NCBI RefSeq assembly: GCF_029814825.1
Contig: NZ_CP122379.1
Span: forward strand, 1,736,001 to 1,800,000
Length of the DNA stretch: 64,000 bases
Direction: 5' to 3'
Origin: Aequorivita marisscotiae
GTDB taxonomy: Bacteria; Bacteroidota; Bacteroidia; Flavobacteriales; Flavobacteriaceae
In this document: positions 18,381 through 27,356 of the stretch, piece after piece
How the letters are laid out: every line of letters starts with the position of its first letter
Numbering within the stretch: position 1 is the first letter of the stretch
Made by a program: the position numbers and the translations under genes
Notes under the pieces: model-generated
Databases searched by the model: none
Seen by the model: the letters and a program-made list of their open reading frames with translations, nothing else
Told to the model about the DNA's origin: nothing

Positions 18381-18388
18381 CAAATATA
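18381..18388 (-). promoter_or_regulatory. -7 promoter box for the SRPBCC gene
   Basis: The minus strand reads TATATTTG (perfect TAnnTTTG), 46 bp before the SRPBCC ATG and just outside the end of pyrE. Confidence 0.55.
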
Positions 18389-18407
18389 TTAAAACTCGAA
18401 CCTATAG

Positions 18408-19049
18408 TTACTGTCCCCAAGTTTCAGGACTATTGCGCCATTCCGAGAGTAATCCTGCTTCTTCCGCATTAATATATTTTGAACTTTCAGCTTCTTCTAA
18501 CAACATTTCATAATTGCTGAGGGTATTTAAAGTTACGTTTGCCTTTTTAAAATTAGTTTCCGAAACGTTAAATCCGTAGCTGAAAATAGCAACCATTCCC
18601 TTTACATTAACATTAGCTTCTTTTAAAGCTTCTACGGCCATGAGGCTACTTTTACCGGTGCTTATTAAATCTTCTACGACCACCACGTTGGAATTGGGCT
18701 CTATATGACCTTCAATTTTATTTTGGCGGCCGTGGCCTTTTGCCTCCGGACGAACATAGCAAAACGGAACGTTTAAATAGTCGGCAACCAACATACCAAT
18801 ACCTATGGCACCAGTAGCAACGCCGGCAATTATATCGGGCCTTCCGTACAATTCTTCTATTTGTTTTGCGAGGTTTTCACGAATGTAATTCCGAATCATT
18901 GGGTAGGAAAGTGTTATGCGATTATCGCAGTAAATTGGCGATTTCCATCCAGAAGCCCATGTAAAAGGGTTTTGCGGTTGCAATTTTATTGCATTAATTT
19001 GCAGTAATAATGCCGCGGTTTTTTGTGCCGTATCTTTGTTTAATATCAT
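18408..19049 (-). CDS. pyrE: Orotate phosphoribosyltransferase
   Basis: Forms orotidine 5'-phosphate from orotate and PRPP in de novo pyrimidine synthesis. The 213-aa product has the PRPP-binding signature VVVVEDLISTGKSSLMA and FCYVRPEAKGHGRQN with the catalytic lysine. The open frame runs 13 codons upstream, but that part would cover the predicted promoter and the divergent NUDIX start. The ATG at 19049 gives the usual MILNKDTAQKTA start. Promoter and start are almost adjacent, so the mRNA is likely leaderless. Confidence 0.96.
   Translation of the reverse strand: MILNKDTAQKTAALLLQINAIKLQPQNPFTWASGWKSPIYCDNRITLSYPMIRNYIRENLAKQIEELYGRPDIIAGVATGAIGIGMLVADYLNVPFCYVRPEAKGHGRQNKIEGHIEPNSNVVVVEDLISTGKSSLMAVEALKEANVNVKGMVAIFSYGFNVSETNFKKANVTLNTLSNYEMLLEEAESSKYINAEEAGLLSEWRNSPETWGQ
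19031..19038 (+). promoter_or_regulatory. -7 promoter box for the NUDIX gene, inside pyrE
   Basis: TATCTTTG matches TAnnTTTG. The NUDIX ATG is at 19057. The box overlaps the first codons of the divergent pyrE gene, and its final TTG is the spurious upstream start of the NUDIX frame. Confidence 0.6.
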
Positions 19050-19053
19050 TGTG

Positions 19054-19061
19054 CAAATGTA
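19054..19061 (-). promoter_or_regulatory. -7 promoter box for pyrE, over the NUDIX start
   Basis: The minus strand reads TACATTTG (perfect). It covers the NUDIX ATG (19057-19059) and ends 4 bp before the pyrE ATG, predicting an essentially leaderless pyrE mRNA. Confidence 0.6.
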
Positions 19062-19686
19062 TAAAGTTTTTGTAAAAGATATTCCCATTATTCTCTCTAC
19101 GGAGAAAAATATTGGGGAGCACTACACTACCATTCCTTTAAAACAAGCTCGTTTTAAAAAATTGGTAAAAAAAATAAATAACGGCGAGCTGCTATATGTT
19201 AATCTCTATCATAAAAATGCCGAAAAATTAGATCGTTTTCTGCGGAAAAAAATTAAAGTTGTAGAAGCTGCCGGTGGGATGGTTTACAACAGTAAAAATG
19301 AAATTCTCTTTATACGCCGAAATAAGAAATGGGATCTTCCGAAAGGAAAAATTGAAAAAGGAGAAACGCATCGTGAAGCTGCCATGCGCGAAGTTATTGA
19401 AGAAACAGGAGTGAAGGATTTGGAGATTCGCGATTTTATAATGACTACCTACCACGTATTTACGCGTAACGGAAAATTTCGCTTAAAAGTTACCTACTGG
19501 TATAAAATGTTCAGCGATTACGATGGCGCGTTAATTCCCGAAGCCCAAGAAGGTATTAAAAAAGTAAAGTGGAAAGATTTCGAAAAATCGCAAAAAGCTT
19601 TACAAGATTCTTATGAAAATATTAAGCTACTCTTTCCAAAAGAATATTTAACCACCCACCCGAACGATAGGATATCTGAGGTGTGA
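19057..19686 (+). CDS. NUDIX hydrolase
   Basis: A 209-aa protein with a complete Nudix box, GKIEKGETHREAAMREVIEE-TGV (GX5EX7REUXEEXGU), at about residues 99-121, so it hydrolyses a nucleoside diphosphate linked to another moiety with Mg. The first 60 residues (phosphate-binding-like IILSTEKNIGEHYTTIP) are an extra N-terminal domain seen in flavobacterial homologues. Start set at ATG 19057 because the upstream TTG lies in the -7 box. Its last 39 bp overlap the convergent M14 peptidase gene. Substrate unknown. Confidence 0.9.
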   Translation: MYKVFVKDIPIILSTEKNIGEHYTTIPLKQARFKKLVKKINNGELLYVNLYHKNAEKLDRFLRKKIKVVEAAGGMVYNSKNEILFIRRNKKWDLPKGKIEKGETHREAAMREVIEETGVKDLEIRDFIMTTYHVFTRNGKFRLKVTYWYKMFSDYDGALIPEAQEGIKKVKWKDFEKSQKALQDSYENIKLLFPKEYLTTHPNDRISEV

Positions 19687-21396
19687 TTTTTCGTAATTTG
19701 GCGATTGTTTGTGAATCCAATCTAATTGTAAATACCAGTTTTTTTCAAAATCGGGATCAGAGCGTTTCTTGGCTTCGAATGCTTTTTTTACGGTAGGGTT
19801 TTCATTTAGAAATTGCTCAGCCAAATCTTCCCAAATGTATGGAGAAAACCCTTCTTTTTGTTGCAAGATTGCGTCGAAAAAATTCCAATTAAAATAGGAG
19901 TCGGGAGCCGTGGGTTCTAATGTTTCTATAATGTAACGCACACCCGCTTGCTGTGTATTTACTAAAATATCTCCCTTCTTTACAGTAGCTTTTTCTATGC
20001 TTTTGCTTACCCGCGTATTATAATGTAAATAATGGCCTTCATAAGCATTTTTTACGGTTTCAAAATCTTTAATGTGGTATACTTCGGCGAGTAAGGTGGT
20101 GTCGTTTTTAATTTCTGAAAATTCAATTTTATTTAGTTTTAACAAGTTTATTACATTCCAATATCCTCTTGGAATATTGTATGCCGAAGGAATTGTTACG
20201 GAATCTGCCGCTTTAAAATAGTTGTAATAGGTAACATTTTTTGTGAAGGGTTTATCTCTAAAATATTTTAAACGCATGGCACCGGTAATTTTGCTCGGTA
20301 TCATTTTACCTTCGAATCCCTTAAAAGAGAGTGTTGTTGTTTTTGAAGAATCTACTCGCCACGTAAGAGGGTAGTGGCTTTTTGTTTTAAATTTTTCAAC
20401 TGCATTTCTGCGAAGTATTTTTATTTTTTCTGCATCTTCATCAGCAATATTTATAAAACTTTTCATTAGTTCGTAAGTGCCTTCAACCCTTTGTTTGTAA
20501 GGTTTTAGCATATGTGTTTCTACGGTGAGCCCCAGTGTATTGAACAAGGTAGTGTATCCCGACGCATAGCGCGGCGAATCCATAAATTGCGAAAATCCGT
20601 TCTCCGGAACTTGATTAAAAACATTTACATATGGAGTAATATCCCATTGTTTTTTTTGAAGCGAATCTTCCAATTGCGGCATAAATGAGCTGTGCAAATA
20701 GTTGCCTAAGGCGCCTCCTAATTTGTTGTGCTGCGTAAAGAGGTGGGTAAGTATATATTGGTAATCGGCTCCGTTACTCACGTGATTATCTATAAATAGA
20801 TCAGGGTTTAACCAGTGAAATATTTCGGAAAAGGCCCTGGAATTTTTGGTGTCGGCTTTAATAAAATCGCGATTTAAATCAAAATTGCGCGCGTTTCCAC
20901 GAAAGCCGTATTCCTTGGGTCCGTTTTGATTAGTGCGGGATGTGCTGTTTCTATTTAATGCACCGCCAATATTATACACAGGAATTGTGGCGATAATGGT
21001 GTTTTTGGGCAAGGTGATTTTATTTTCGGCATAATCTCTAAATAGCAGCATCGTAGCGTCAATTCCGTCTGGCTCGCCGGGGTGGATGCCGTTATTAATT
21101 AAAATTACGTTTTTACCGTTTTTAGAAAATGTTTCTTTTGAATGGGTTTTATCATCAGGGTCAAAAAGCACCACGTGCAGCGGAAAACCGCTATCTGTTT
21201 GTCCAATTTCAAAAACACTAATTGAAGGAAATTTCTTTTCGAGTAATAAATAGAAATTTATTGTTTCGGAATAGGTGCCAGTTTTAAGACCATTTGAATT
21301 TTCGAAAGTGGTGGTTAAGGTTTGTGCCGAAATATTCTGGCAAGAACCAATAAGTACGGCAATAAGAATACAGGAAAAGAAAACGATGTTTTTCAT
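19648..21396 (-). CDS. M14-family zinc carboxypeptidase, exported
   Basis: A 582-aa secreted metallopeptidase. The signal peptide MKNIVFFSCILIAVLIGSCQNISAQ also contains a possible lipobox (LIGSC). The zinc ligands are H105 and E108 in NNGIHPGEPDG and H205 in FIDNHVSNGADYQY. The open frame continues 30 codons upstream, but ATG 21396 begins the signal peptide and lies 18 bp after a perfect -7 box. Its 3' end overlaps NUDIX by 39 bp tail to tail. Separated from rho by an intrinsic terminator. Confidence 0.9.
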   Translation of the reverse strand: MKNIVFFSCILIAVLIGSCQNISAQTLTTTFENSNGLKTGTYSETINFYLLLEKKFPSISVFEIGQTDSGFPLHVVLFDPDDKTHSKETFSKNGKNVILINNGIHPGEPDGIDATMLLFRDYAENKITLPKNTIIATIPVYNIGGALNRNSTSRTNQNGPKEYGFRGNARNFDLNRDFIKADTKNSRAFSEIFHWLNPDLFIDNHVSNGADYQYILTHLFTQHNKLGGALGNYLHSSFMPQLEDSLQKKQWDITPYVNVFNQVPENGFSQFMDSPRYASGYTTLFNTLGLTVETHMLKPYKQRVEGTYELMKSFINIADEDAEKIKILRRNAVEKFKTKSHYPLTWRVDSSKTTTLSFKGFEGKMIPSKITGAMRLKYFRDKPFTKNVTYYNYFKAADSVTIPSAYNIPRGYWNVINLLKLNKIEFSEIKNDTTLLAEVYHIKDFETVKNAYEGHYLHYNTRVSKSIEKATVKKGDILVNTQQAGVRYIIETLEPTAPDSYFNWNFFDAILQQKEGFSPYIWEDLAEQFLNENPTVKKAFEAKKRSDPDFEKNWYLQLDWIHKQSPNYEKSHLRYPIVRVGG

Positions 21397-21414
21397 TGAA
21401 ATATTTATAAAGAA

Positions 21415-21422
21415 CAAATATA
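21415..21422 (-). promoter_or_regulatory. -7 promoter box for the M14 peptidase
   Basis: The minus strand reads TATATTTG (perfect TAnnTTTG), 18 bp before the ATG at 21396. It supports that start over the longer open frame. Confidence 0.6.
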
Positions 21423-21471
21423 AAGAACCAAAAATGACATTTTCTGGAACAAGGAGCGAAATATTACGCAT

Positions 21472-21500
21472 AAAAAAGCCCCGCAAAATTTTGCAGGGCT
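21472..21500 (-). terminator. Intrinsic terminator of rho
   Basis: The stem AGCCC/GGGCT plus GCAAAA/TTTTGC (21477-21500, one internal mismatch) is followed on the minus strand by six T. It lies 25 bp after the rho stop. Confidence 0.88.
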
Positions 21501-21524
21501 CAATTTATTCGGTTTTAAAAATTT

Positions 21525-23282
21525 TTAACCATTCATTGAAATTAAAAACTCTTCGTTATTTCTGGTTTGTTTAATGCGGTCGTTAATAAACTCCATTGCT
21601 TCAACAGGATTCATGTCTGCAAGATATTTGCGCAATACCCACATTCGCTGAATTGTATTTTCATCGAGCAACAAGTCATCACGGCGTGTACTTGATGAAG
21701 TAAGATCTATCGCCGGGAAAATTCGTCGGTTGGAAATTTTTCTATCCAATTGAAGCTCCATGTTTCCAGTTCCTTTAAACTCTTCAAAAATTACTTCGTC
21801 CATTTTAGAACCGGTCTCGGTCAATGCAGTAGCAATTATACTTAAGGAACCTCCATTTTCAATATTACGGGCAGCTCCAAAAAAGCGTTTTGGTTTATGT
21901 AGTGCATTTGCATCTACACCACCACTCAAAATTTTGCCGCTTGCAGGTTGTACCGTGTTGTAAGCTCTTGCCAAACGTGTAATAGAATCTAACAAAATTA
22001 CCACATCGTGGCCGCATTCTACCAATCTTTTTGCTTTATCAATTACCAGGTTTGCTACGCGAACGTGTTCAGTTGCCTCTTTATCAAAAGTAGATGCAAC
22101 TACCTCGCCTCTAACATTTCGTTGCATATCGGTAACTTCTTCCGGGCGTTCATCAATTAACAGAACAATCTGGTACACTTCGGGATGGTTTGCAGCAATT
22201 GCATTCGCAATATCTTTTAGCAACATGGTTTTACCCGTTTTAGGTTGCGATACTATCATACCACGTTGGCCTTTACCGATAGGCGCAAATAAATCTATAA
22301 TTCGTGTTGATATGGTACTTTGCTTATCTGCAATATTAAATTTTTCCTGGGGGAAAAGCGGTGTTAAATGCTCAAAAGATACACGGTCGCGAACCACATT
22401 AGGGTTTAGGCCATTTATTTTTACCACCTTGATTAACGGGAAGTATTTTTCACCTTCTTTAGGTGGGCGTACCTCGCCTAAAACCGTATCGCCGGTTTTT
22501 AATCCGAATAGACGAATCTGCGATTGCGAAACGTAAATATCATCTGGAGATGATAAATAATTATAATCGCTTGATCGTAAAAATCCGTAGCCATCCTGCA
22601 TAATGTCTAGTACGCCTTCACTTTCAATTATACCGTCAAATTCGTAATCCGGTTCTCTGTATCTATTGCGAGAATCTTTATTGCCATTGTTTCGGTTGTC
22701 GTGCGTATTGCCATCTTTTTGCTTGTGGCTTTGGTGCTTTTGACGGTTGTCTGAATTTGAATTATCACTGCGCTGATGCTTCTGCCTATTATCATTAGCA
22801 CCAGATTTTTGGTGTTGCTGTTTTTTATCGCTATTCTTTTTGTCGCCTTTATCGTTAGAAGAGCGCTTATCTGAAGTATGCTTTTTATCGTCAGCACTTT
22901 TTTTGTCGTCGCCACCTTTTTTATTGTCATCACCTTTTTTGGGGTCATCAGCTTTTTTTGCATCATCACTTTTTTTAGTGTGTTGTTGCTTTTGAGGCTG
23001 TGTTTTTTTGTTTCGGCTATTGCTTTTTTGCTGATTGGATTTATTGTCTTTTTCAGCTTTGTCCGAGGCGGAAGGGGCTTTATCGTCTTTTTTTGTGTCG
23101 GGGGCAGAAGTGTCTGCATTCAAGACTGCCTTAACAGCCTTGGGATTTGCGGCTTGGTAGTCTAGAATTTGATATACCAAGTCTAATTTTTTTTGTGTGC
23201 GATATTTCGGCACATTGAGTTCTTTAGCGATATCCTGAAGTTCAGGAAGCTTTTTGTTTTTTAATTCTGAAATTTCAAACAT
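21525..23282 (-). CDS. rho: Transcription termination factor Rho with long disordered insert
   Basis: Hexameric RNA-dependent ATPase that ends transcription. The order is an N-terminal Rho_N helix bundle (1-50), then about 155 residues (roughly 55-212) of Lys/Asp/Asn/Gln/Ser/His-rich low-complexity sequence. The RNA-binding cold-shock-like domain (about 217-290, [15 protein letters not shown]) and RecA-like ATPase (Walker A SQPKTGKT at about 345-352) follow. At 585 aa it is far longer than the roughly 420-aa E. coli Rho. Such inserts are typical of Bacteroidota, and one has been tied to Rho condensate formation in Bacteroides. Followed by its own terminator. Confidence 0.98.
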   Translation of the reverse strand: MFEISELKNKKLPELQDIAKELNVPKYRTQKKLDLVYQILDYQAANPKAVKAVLNADTSAPDTKKDDKAPSASDKAEKDNKSNQQKSNSRNKKTQPQKQQHTKKSDDAKKADDPKKGDDNKKGGDDKKSADDKKHTSDKRSSNDKGDKKNSDKKQQHQKSGANDNRQKHQRSDNSNSDNRQKHQSHKQKDGNTHDNRNNGNKDSRNRYREPDYEFDGIIESEGVLDIMQDGYGFLRSSDYNYLSSPDDIYVSQSQIRLFGLKTGDTVLGEVRPPKEGEKYFPLIKVVKINGLNPNVVRDRVSFEHLTPLFPQEKFNIADKQSTISTRIIDLFAPIGKGQRGMIVSQPKTGKTMLLKDIANAIAANHPEVYQIVLLIDERPEEVTDMQRNVRGEVVASTFDKEATEHVRVANLVIDKAKRLVECGHDVVILLDSITRLARAYNTVQPASGKILSGGVDANALHKPKRFFGAARNIENGGSLSIIATALTETGSKMDEVIFEEFKGTGNMELQLDRKISNRRIFPAIDLTSSSTRRDDLLLDENTIQRMWVLRKYLADMNPVEAMEFINDRIKQTRNNEEFLISMNG

Positions 23283-23453
23283 GTATTGAATACTGTAGTT
23301 AAAGTTTATACTAATGTGTTTCTATAGAGAAGAATAAGTACGTTGAAAGTTTTTCGAAGACTAAGTAACCCTTATTGAGTTGGTTACGTATTGTTACTGC
23401 AATAATACAATAATAAATTAAAAAGTACTGTTATTTTTTTTAAAAAGAAACTG

Positions 23454-23461
23454 TATTTTTG
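23454..23461 (+). promoter_or_regulatory. -7 promoter box for the DUF4293 gene
   Basis: TATTTTTG (perfect TAnnTTTG), 23 bp before the ATG at 23485. Confidence 0.6.
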
Positions 23462-23484
23462 CTGCGCATTTAAGTTTTTGCACG

Positions 23485-23895
23485 ATGATTCAACGTATTC
23501 AAACTATATATTTAATTGTTTCGGCCCTAATTATGGGTGTGCTATTTTATTGGTTTCCAGTTGTTTTAGGCGAAAACGGCACAGCAATCATAGAGCGCGA
23601 CGAGCCTTTGGTTTTTATTCTAATATTCGTCTCTATTGCACTGGCCATAATTTCAATTTTAAGTTTTAAAAAACGGCAAACACAATTTGTTCTTAACCGT
23701 TTAAACATTATATCAAACTTTGTATTACTAGGAGTTTTCGTTTACAGATCGCTTACTTTATCCGGAGAAACATTAGTTTCAGAGAAGGGTATTGGGGTGC
23801 TTCTTCCTATCATTTCTATCGTATTTTTAGTGCTGGCCAACAAGGCCATTAAAAAGGATGAGGATCTTGTAAAATCTGTTGATCGTTTACGATAA
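23485..23895 (+). CDS. DUF4293 integral membrane protein
   Basis: A 136-aa protein with four predicted membrane helices (about 5-25, 43-60, 72-90 and 104-122) and the family opening MIQRIQTIYL. DUF4293 is restricted to Bacteroidota and frequently lies beside rho. Its function is not known. Own promoter, and followed by an intrinsic terminator, so monocistronic. Confidence 0.92.
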   Translation: MIQRIQTIYLIVSALIMGVLFYWFPVVLGENGTAIIERDEPLVFILIFVSIALAIISILSFKKRQTQFVLNRLNIISNFVLLGVFVYRSLTLSGETLVSEKGIGVLLPIISIVFLVLANKAIKKDEDLVKSVDRLR

Positions 23896-23917
23896 ACCAA
23901 TCTTGGTATATTAGTGC

Positions 23918-23953
23918 AAAACCCCTGAAGGATGCCACCTTTGGGGGTTTTTT
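23918..23953 (+). terminator. Intrinsic terminator after the DUF4293 gene
   Basis: AAAACCCC (23918-23925) pairs with GGGGTTTT (23944-23951), with an inner AAGG/CCTT pair and a trailing T run. Confidence 0.85.
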
Positions 23954-24021
23954 GTTATTTTGATACTGCTGAAATTTTTAAAATAAACCTTAAAAACATT
24001 AAAGATTCTCAGCTGTAAAAA

Positions 24022-24513
24022 TTATCTCTCAAACTCAATTACCTCCAAATTTTTAATAAGTTCCCCTTCAATTTCAAAACGGAGCATGGTGCGTACTTTT
24101 TGAAATCCGTGTTTTCCGGCCGCACCGGGATTCATATGTAGCAAACCTGTACTTTTGTCTGGCATAACTTTTAAAATATGCGAATGGCCACAGATGAATA
24201 ACTTTGGTGGATTGGCGTAAATTTCGTGCCGAATGGAGGGATTGTACTTACCGGGATAACCGCCAATATGTGTAATCCAGACATCAACCCCATCGCACAT
24301 AAAACGATTGTGTAACGGAAATTCCATTCTCGCCTCAGTGCCATCAATATTGCCGTACACAGCGCGAAGTGGTTTTAATTTTTTAATGGCATCGGTCACC
24401 GAAAGATCTCCAATATCGCCGGCGTGCCAAACTTCATCTGCTTGTTTTACATACGTCAATATTTTTTCGTCTATGTAGCTGTGGGTGTCGCTTAAAAGCA
24501 GAATTTTTTTCAA
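24022..24513 (-). CDS. YfcE/MJ0936-type metallophosphoesterase
   Basis: A 163-aa calcineurin-like phosphodiesterase. Dinuclear metal motifs are in order: LLSDTHS (DxH), HAGDIGD (GD), YGNID (GN), CGHSH and MNPGA. Proteins of this type cleave phosphodiesters such as small cyclic nucleotides or bis-pNPP in vitro; the natural substrate is open. The start is TTG at 24513, as no in-frame ATG exists upstream before the promoter box. Divergent from truA. Confidence 0.92.
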   Translation of the reverse strand: MKKILLLSDTHSYIDEKILTYVKQADEVWHAGDIGDLSVTDAIKKLKPLRAVYGNIDGTEARMEFPLHNRFMCDGVDVWITHIGGYPGKYNPSIRHEIYANPPKLFICGHSHILKVMPDKSTGLLHMNPGAAGKHGFQKVRTMLRFEIEGELIKNLEVIEFER

Positions 24514-24553
24514 AATAGATAGGATTGGTGTTTGGCGAAGGTATTAAGTTTTT

Positions 24554-24561
24554 CAAAGTTA
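24554..24561 (-). promoter_or_regulatory. -7 promoter box for the phosphoesterase
   Basis: The minus strand reads TAACTTTG (perfect), 40 bp before the TTG start. Confidence 0.55.
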
Positions 24562-24587
24562 TAACATAAATGCTGGTCTGTAAATTG

Positions 24588-24595
24588 TAATTTTG
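24588..24595 (+). promoter_or_regulatory. -7 promoter box for truA
   Basis: TAATTTTG (perfect), 22 bp before the TTG start at 24618. Confidence 0.6.
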
Positions 24596-24617
24596 TCGAT
24601 TCTGAAAAAATGGTGAA

Positions 24618-25367
24618 TTGCGATATTTTATAGAAATAGCCTATAACGGTAAAAATTATTTTGGATGGCAGCGCCAGCCCGAACAAATTAGTGTACAACA
24701 GGTTTTAGAGGAAGCGCTTTCAACTTTACTTCGGAAGCAATTAAAACTTACCGGCGCCGGAAGAACCGATGCCGGCGTACACGCAAAGCAACTTTTTGCC
24801 CATTTTGATTTTGATGTAATTGAAGATTTGGAAGCTTTAGTGTATAGATTAAATTCGTTTCTTCCGAAAGATATTTCAGTAAAAAAATTTTTTAAGGTTA
24901 AAGATGATGCGCACGCACGTTTTCACGCAACTGAAAGAGCGTACAAGTACATCGTAATATTGGGTAAAGATCCTTTTTTACAGGATTTTTCGTTTCAATT
25001 GCATAAAACTCCAGATGTTATTTTAATGAACCAAGCTGCTGAATTGCTATTGCATCATAGAGATTTTCAATGCTTTTCACGTACCAATACCGACGTAAAA
25101 ACGTATCATTGTTCAATTATAAAAGCACAGTGGGAAGCTAAAAATAATAAGCTTACTTTTACAATTGTGGCAGATCGTTTTCTGCGAAATATGGTGCGTG
25201 CCATTGTGGGAACGCTGTTAGATGTTGGTTTCGGAAAAACTACAATTGAAGAGTTTAGCGAAATATTGCAAAGCAAAAACAGAGAAAATGCAGGGGCTTC
25301 GGCTCCAGCCCAAGGCTTGTTTTTAACAAAGGTTGTGTATCCTGATTCTATTTTTTTAAGAAATTAA
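24618..25367 (+). CDS. truA: tRNA pseudouridine(38-40) synthase
   Basis: Converts U38-U40 in tRNA anticodon arms to pseudouridine. A 249-aa product; the catalytic Asp is at residue 51 in GAGRTDAGVHA, and the C-terminal FLRNMVRAIVGTLLDVG motif is intact. The TTG start gives the family N-terminus MRYFIEIAYNG. An ATG at 24610 is out of frame. The ABC exporter gene begins 63 bp downstream on the same strand. Confidence 0.96.
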   Translation: MRYFIEIAYNGKNYFGWQRQPEQISVQQVLEEALSTLLRKQLKLTGAGRTDAGVHAKQLFAHFDFDVIEDLEALVYRLNSFLPKDISVKKFFKVKDDAHARFHATERAYKYIVILGKDPFLQDFSFQLHKTPDVILMNQAAELLLHHRDFQCFSRTNTDVKTYHCSIIKAQWEAKNNKLTFTIVADRFLRNMVRAIVGTLLDVGFGKTTIEEFSEILQSKNRENAGASAPAQGLFLTKVVYPDSIFLRN

Positions 25368-25430
25368 AAACAATGGCATATATTTTATAGTACCAATTAA
25401 CATACTCATTTAACGAATTAATAAATAACA

Positions 25431-27200
25431 GTGTCAGAAAAAACGGGCAACGCATTCGATTTTAAGCTCTTTAAGCGTTTATTGGCTTTTACAAAACCGT
25501 ATAGCTTTATATTTTATTTTGTGGCTTTTGCGGCAATTATTATGTCCGGACTTGCCGTGTTGCGACCTTATCTTTTAGAGTTGGCCATAGACAATTCTAT
25601 GGTTCCAAAGGATGGCGAAGGATTTATGAAGTACATTATTTTAATGGTAATTGTGCTTTTTCTGGAGGTTATTTTTCAATTCGCTTTTATTTTTTACACC
25701 AATTATCTCGGGCAAAGTGTAATCCGCGATTTGCGTCAGAAACTCTTCCGCTTAATGATGAGCTTTAAAATGAAATATTTTGACAAAAGCGCCGTCGGAA
25801 GATTGACAACCCGAGCTGTAAACGATGTGGAAACGATATCCAGTATTTTTAGCGAAGGCTTGTTTATGATTATAAGCGACCTCTTAAAAATGTTTGTAAT
25901 TGCCGGATTTATGCTTTATCAAAGTTGGCAATTGTCCTTAATTGCATTTACAGTTTTGCCTTTTATTCTATACGCAACCCGAGTTTTTCAGAAAGCGATG
26001 AAAGTTGCTTTTGAAGATGTGCGAAATCAAGTTGCCAACTTAAATACATTTGTGCAAGAACGAATTACGGGAATGAAAATAGTGCAAATTTTTACCCGTG
26101 AAAAAACCGAATATGAACGTTTTCAAGAAATAAATAAAGCACACCGAAAAGCGTGGATAAAAACAGTATGGTATAACTCAATTTTCTTTCCAATTGCAGA
26201 AATGACAGGAGCTGTAGCTACAGGATTATTGGTTTGGTACGGCGGATTAAATGTAATTAGTGGCGGAGCGATTACCCTGGGTATAGTTGTTGCTTTTATA
26301 CAATATACCGAAATGCTCTTTAGGCCTCTTCGGCAGATTGCAGATAAATTTAACACCCTGCAAATGGGTATGGTAGCTGCAAATCGGGTTTTTGCAATAC
26401 TCGATACAAAAGCCCATATTGCCGATACCGGAACCGTAGATTATAAAAGTACCAAAGGCGAAATAGCCTTTAAAAATGTTTATTTTGGTTACAACGAAGG
26501 CGAAGAGGTAATTAAAGGTATTTCATTTAATGCTAAGCCCGGCGAAACAATTGCTATTGTTGGTGCCACAGGTGCTGGCAAAAGCACCATTATCAATCTT
26601 TTAAATCGTTTTTACGAAATAAACAGTGGCGAAATTACCATTGATTCCATTTCAATAAAAGAGTATAGTTTAGATTCGCTTCGCAGTCAAATTGCGGTGG
26701 TGCTGCAAGATGTTTTCCTTTTTGCAGATTCCATTTTAAACAATATTACGCTTGGCAATCCAGATATTTCAGAAGAAGAAGTAATTACCGCTGCTAAGGA
26801 AATTGGCGTTCACGAATTTATAAAATCGCTTCCCGGCGGCTATCAGTACAATGTAAAAGAACGAGGCAGTATGCTTTCCTCAGGCCAGCGACAACTTATT
26901 TCGTTTTTGAGGGCATATGTTAGCAAACCGAGTATTTTAATTTTAGACGAAGCCACTTCATCAGTAGATACCTATTCCGAAGAATTAATTCAGACAGCTA
27001 CAGATAAAATTACCAAAGACCGTACTTCAATAGTTATTGCACACAGATTGGCTACTATTAAAAAAGCAGATAAAATTATTGTGATGGACGCCGGAAAAAT
27101 TGTTGAGGAAGGCACTCACGAAACCTTATTGAAATTAGAAAAAGGGTTTTATAGAAATCTGTACGATGTGCAATTTATTGCAGAAGAAGTAGCTTCCTAA
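25431..27200 (+). CDS. ABC exporter, fused membrane and ATPase half-transporter
   Basis: A 589-aa MsbA/LmrA-type half transporter. Six membrane helices span about residues 20-310. The nucleotide-binding domain has Walker A GATGAGKST (about 379-387), the signature LSSGQRQL, Walker B ILILDEATS and the H-loop IAHRL. It would act as a homodimer or with a partner, exporting a lipid, drug or peptide; the substrate cannot be read. The GTG start (MSEKTGNAFDF) is used because no ATG precedes it in frame. Probably cotranscribed with truA. Confidence 0.93.
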   Translation: MSEKTGNAFDFKLFKRLLAFTKPYSFIFYFVAFAAIIMSGLAVLRPYLLELAIDNSMVPKDGEGFMKYIILMVIVLFLEVIFQFAFIFYTNYLGQSVIRDLRQKLFRLMMSFKMKYFDKSAVGRLTTRAVNDVETISSIFSEGLFMIISDLLKMFVIAGFMLYQSWQLSLIAFTVLPFILYATRVFQKAMKVAFEDVRNQVANLNTFVQERITGMKIVQIFTREKTEYERFQEINKAHRKAWIKTVWYNSIFFPIAEMTGAVATGLLVWYGGLNVISGGAITLGIVVAFIQYTEMLFRPLRQIADKFNTLQMGMVAANRVFAILDTKAHIADTGTVDYKSTKGEIAFKNVYFGYNEGEEVIKGISFNAKPGETIAIVGATGAGKSTIINLLNRFYEINSGEITIDSISIKEYSLDSLRSQIAVVLQDVFLFADSILNNITLGNPDISEEEVITAAKEIGVHEFIKSLPGGYQYNVKERGSMLSSGQRQLISFLRAYVSKPSILILDEATSSVDTYSEELIQTATDKITKDRTSIVIAHRLATIKKADKIIVMDAGKIVEEGTHETLLKLEKGFYRNLYDVQFIAEEVAS

Positions 27201-27356
27201 CCCCAACGCGAAACAACAAATTATAGTAAAAAAGCTCCTTGCTTTAAATGTTGAATTATTGAAATGACGCAGGCTCTTATTAATTACACAAGCTCAGGTA
27301 TTCTTCGGAAACAGCTAATTTCTTAAGAAGCGAAGGATTAAAATTTTGCCGCGAAT

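Noticed and set aside
22628..23119. Second long open frame (163 codons) on the same strand inside rho
   Set aside because: It is a frame-shifted reading of the low-complexity Lys/Asp insert of Rho, Thr/Lys/Ile-rich and lacking any domain. A-rich repeats leave several frames open.
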